A DNA stretch of 64,000 nt, taken from the NCBI GenBank assembly GCA_002314945.1, contig DCHV01000072.1, positions 355 through 64,354 on the forward strand. Direction: 5' to 3'. The position numbers and the translations under genes were made by a program. Under the pieces are notes generated by a model. The model worked only from the letters and a program-made list of their open reading frames with translations. It did not search any database and was not told where the DNA came from. Below, in pieces: positions 61,492 to 64,000 of the stretch (positions are counted from its first letter, which is position 1; each line of letters opens with the position of its first letter). This DNA is from Prevotellaceae bacterium UBA1743 (GTDB taxonomy: Bacteria > Bacteroidota > Bacteroidia > Bacteroidales > Bacteroidaceae).

Positions 61492-64000
61492 ATGCATTTC
61501 GCCGAACTGCAGGAAGTTCTGCAGCATCCGTCCCTGAACATACGCGAGAGGTACACTGAGTTGTACCGTATCTTGCAGACACTACTCACAGAAGGCACCG
61601 CTGATTGCAAAACGGATTTCAGCGGGCCTTTTGCGCGTCTTACGTGGCTGGCCAATCATCTGGAACTCGATACAAAAAAACGACAGCGACTCAATGAAGT
61701 GCGTGTACGATGCAGGGAAGTGATGACCTGTCCCGAGGAAGAACTCCTTGCCGCTCTGCCATACGATGTACGGATAGCGGCACAACTTGATGCCATCCTG
61801 CACCACGAAGCCATCCCCGAAAGCCTTGCCTCGCTCTTTCCCTCAGGAGAAGCGCGTCCGCATACATCCAGTATGCATCACGATTGCTTGCGCGTATGCG
61901 TGCTATCCTGGGACGATACCTTCATTCATGCACTCGACGAAGCACAGGAACCACTCACTTTGTGTTACACCGACCCCGAGAACAATCTCGGAGATTGGTC
62001 GTATCTGAGTAAGCTCCTTCGCCAAGGTACTCGTCTCAACCTGGTTCGCCCAACATGGAAAGAACAAATGGTGTATGCCGAACTGATTATTTTCGAGCCT
62101 GATTATCTCGTAGATATCTCCACTATCGCCAGTTGCTTCGAGACATATGGCACAACGCCATACGCCCTCCTCATTCATCGTCTCTCCGATACAGGAAGCA
62201 CTCTTCCTATTCTCCTTGGTAATTTGGCAGGAAGATTGCTCGACGAAGTAGTGAACAAACACGGAAAAACACCTACCCCCTACCCCAATCTCGCACGCGA
62301 TTTCATGCGACAGAATGCTTTCAGCCTCCTGGCATGTGCGCAGGATATCAGTTCCTTGCATCACGAAGCAGAGCAACAATTGCAGAACCTGACCGAGCTG
62401 CTGGACACGGCCTGTCGCGAGGATAGGAATTTCGAGATTTCCCATACCCTGCTCGAACCATCCTTCTTCTGCGAACTTCTCGGTTTGCAAGGACGAATGG
62501 ACCTTCTTCAGGATGATTTCTCCGTGCTGATGGAACAGAAATCAGGGAAAAGGGATTTCCGTACTGGCAAACACGTGGAGAAGCACTATGTGCAGATGCT
62601 TCTCTATCAAGCACTCATTCATTACAGTTTTCATCTGCGCAACGACGAAATATCCAGTTACCTCCTCTATTCGAAATACGCAGACGGACTCATCAAGGAA
62701 GGCTCTGCACCCCGACTCCTGCATCAGGCGTTCTTCATCCGAAATCAGTTGACATGGCTCGAGTTCGAGCTTTCCAAGGGAGCCTCCCAGATGCTCAATA
62801 TCCTTACTCCAGAGCGTATGGCAGACGCTTCCTGTACCCATAACAATCTGTGGCTCCGATACACGCGACCCGCATTGGCAGGAATCCTCGATCCCCTGCA
62901 ACAGGCCTCCCCTGTCGCACGTGCTTACTTCCATCGCATGACCACCTTCATTGCACGCGAACATCTGCTCTGCAAGATAGGCACTCCTGGAAGAGAAGGG
63001 AGTGGAATGGCTGCACTATGGAATAGCAACCTCGATGAAAAGCGCACGGCAGGCAATATCTTCACCTCCCTCCATATCCTCCCTCTCGAAGAGGAAGAAT
63101 ATCAGGAACTGTCCTTCCTGATTCCCGAGGAAGAAAATGACACCCTGCCCAATTTCCGTGTTGGCGATGCCGTGGTGGCATATTCCTACGACATCCGAAA
63201 AGAGCCCGATGTACGTTCCGGCGTCGTATTCCGAGGCAGCATCCGTTCGATGCATTCTGATCGTATCACCATTCACCTGCGCAATCCTCAGCACAATCAG
63301 TTCGTATTCCTTCCTCAGGAAAACCGTCGCTGGGCCATCGAACACGATACCATCGAATCTTCTTTTGCCGTCCTGTATCGCTCCATCTTTTCGCTCCTCA
63401 CAACCCTACCCTCGCGACGCGAACTACTCCTTGCACAACGCAAACCTGAACGTGACATCACACGTCTTCTTCTCGGTGAATATCACAATTTCAATCCTCT
63501 GGTGATGAATGCGTTGCAGGCAAAGGACTATTTCATCCTTATTGGCCCTCCCGGAACTGGAAAAACCTCGTTTGGCCTGATGAACATCGTGCAGGAACAT
63601 CTCCTCCACGACTGTCGCCTACTCTTGCTCTCCTATACCAACAGAGCCGTGGATGAGATGTGCAGCAAACTCGTCGATGCACACCTCGATTTCCTGCGAA
63701 TCGGCTCCTCTTTCACGTGTCAGGATAGTTACAAACCCTTCCTGATGGAGGAGCGAGTCAAAGCCTGCAACACCCTGTCCGAGATAAGCGACATCGTACG
63801 CTCTGCACGCGTGGTGGTAGGCACCACCTCCACTCTCTCTGCCCATCCCGAGATCTTCGACATCCTATCTTTTGATGTGGCTGTCATCGACGAAGCGTCC
63901 CAGATTCTCGAACCGCACTTACTCGGCATTCTCTGTGCTCGTCACGGCAAGAATCCAGCCGTAGGAAAATTCATTCTCATAGGCGACCACAAGCAGTTGC
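61492..64000 (+). CDS. Dna2-like nuclease-helicase, N-terminal part (3' cut by window edge)
   Basis: An uninterrupted frame from ATG 61492 reaches the right edge (836 codons). A PD-(D/E)XK nuclease segment lies at residues ~330-370: LQGRMDLLQDD with Asp, LMEQKSGK with Glu-x-Lys and YVQMLLYQ as the QxxxY motif of RecB/Cas4-type nucleases. A superfamily 1 helicase domain follows: Walker A GPPGTGKTS (~684-692), LLSYTNRAVDEM (motif Ia) and VAVIDEASQILEPH (motif II). The order nuclease-then-helicase matches Dna2 and related proteins, which act on DNA ends and flaps. It is probably co-transcribed with the esterase. Confidence 0.88.
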   Translation, partial: MHFAELQEVLQHPSLNIRERYTELYRILQTLLTEGTADCKTDFSGPFARLTWLANHLELDTKKRQRLNEVRVRCREVMTCPEEELLAALPYDVRIAAQLDAILHHEAIPESLASLFPSGEARPHTSSMHHDCLRVCVLSWDDTFIHALDEAQEPLTLCYTDPENNLGDWSYLSKLLRQGTRLNLVRPTWKEQMVYAELIIFEPDYLVDISTIASCFETYGTTPYALLIHRLSDTGSTLPILLGNLAGRLLDEVVNKHGKTPTPYPNLARDFMRQNAFSLLACAQDISSLHHEAEQQLQNLTELLDTACREDRNFEISHTLLEPSFFCELLGLQGRMDLLQDDFSVLMEQKSGKRDFRTGKHVEKHYVQMLLYQALIHYSFHLRNDEISSYLLYSKYADGLIKEGSAPRLLHQAFFIRNQLTWLEFELSKGASQMLNILTPERMADASCTHNNLWLRYTRPALAGILDPLQQASPVARAYFHRMTTFIAREHLLCKIGTPGREGSGMAALWNSNLDEKRTAGNIFTSLHILPLEEEEYQELSFLIPEEENDTLPNFRVGDAVVAYSYDIRKEPDVRSGVVFRGSIRSMHSDRITIHLRNPQHNQFVFLPQENRRWAIEHDTIESSFAVLYRSIFSLLTTLPSRRELLLAQRKPERDITRLLLGEYHNFNPLVMNALQAKDYFILIGPPGTGKTSFGLMNIVQEHLLHDCRLLLLSYTNRAVDEMCSKLVDAHLDFLRIGSSFTCQDSYKPFLMEERVKACNTLSEISDIVRSARVVVGTTSTLSAHPEIFDILSFDVAVIDEASQILEPHLLGILCARHGKNPAVGKFILIGDHKQL

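Overview
The window is chromosomal DNA from an anaerobic gut-type Bacteroidales bacterium, most likely Prevotellaceae or Bacteroidaceae. This is inferred from repeated promoters of the Bacteroidetes form TTG-N19/20-TAnnTTTG, the absence of clear Shine-Dalgarno sites, a TonB receptor, a secreted protein with a type IX-like tail, FucP-type transporters, SGNH/sialate esterases and typical Bacteroidales housekeeping clusters. No rRNA, tRNA, CRISPR array or complete insertion sequence was seen.

Layout. 1-11726: two giant surface proteins, the first cut by the left edge. 11767-14839: a terminator, an AAA/DUF4143 ATPase gene and a decayed AAA-ATPase/PD-(D/E)XK gene, each behind a consensus promoter. 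14840-16118: 1.3 kb without genes but dense in structure, holding a cluster of short hairpins, a 183-bp MITE-like element with perfect 18-bp terminal inverted repeats and TTAG duplications, and complementary 11-bp repeat arrays. 16119-18810: an HD-domain gene and a TonB receptor gene diverging from a shared palindrome.

18791-29957 (minus strand): eight tightly spaced genes, in transcription order L-fucose isomerase, FucP-like transporter, Tat-signal Gfo/Idh/MocA protein, His-rich G3E GTPase, glycyl radical enzyme (GRE), its radical-SAM activase, a second FucP-like transporter and a secreted endonuclease/exonuclease/phosphatase-fold protein. The GRE has a recognisable glycyl loop but lacks the Cys-x-Glu of dehydratase/lyase GREs and the Cys-Cys of pyruvate formate-lyase. 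This is the best candidate for an undescribed pathway: anaerobic deoxysugar catabolism with an unknown radical step.

30143-42866 (plus strand): a diverging run of a DUF6067-type glycosidase-like protein, rmuC, a triple-domain esterase, a sialate-esterase homologue, mtaB, a family 2 glycosyltransferase and dnaG. 42863-51638 (minus strand): housekeeping genes folE, SPOR protein, tpiA, DoxX-like, DUF1599, M23/LysM peptidase, ndk, recG, ispD and a DJ-1 family gene. 51720-54274: nadK and an ABC exporter. 54275-54699: a gene-free stretch with a predicted minus-strand small RNA and an 11-bp triplet repeat. 54700-64000: a GH78-like rhamnosidase, an outer-membrane barrel, an SDR, a stand-alone RecQ-tail-like protein, a glycerophosphodiester phosphodiesterase, a second sialate esterase and the start of a Dna2-like nuclease-helicase cut by the right edge.

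Together the glycosidases, esterases, fucose isomerase and transporters suggest use of acetylated, fucose- or rhamnose-containing glycans. No fuculokinase, aldolase or transcription regulator for the GRE operon lies in the window.
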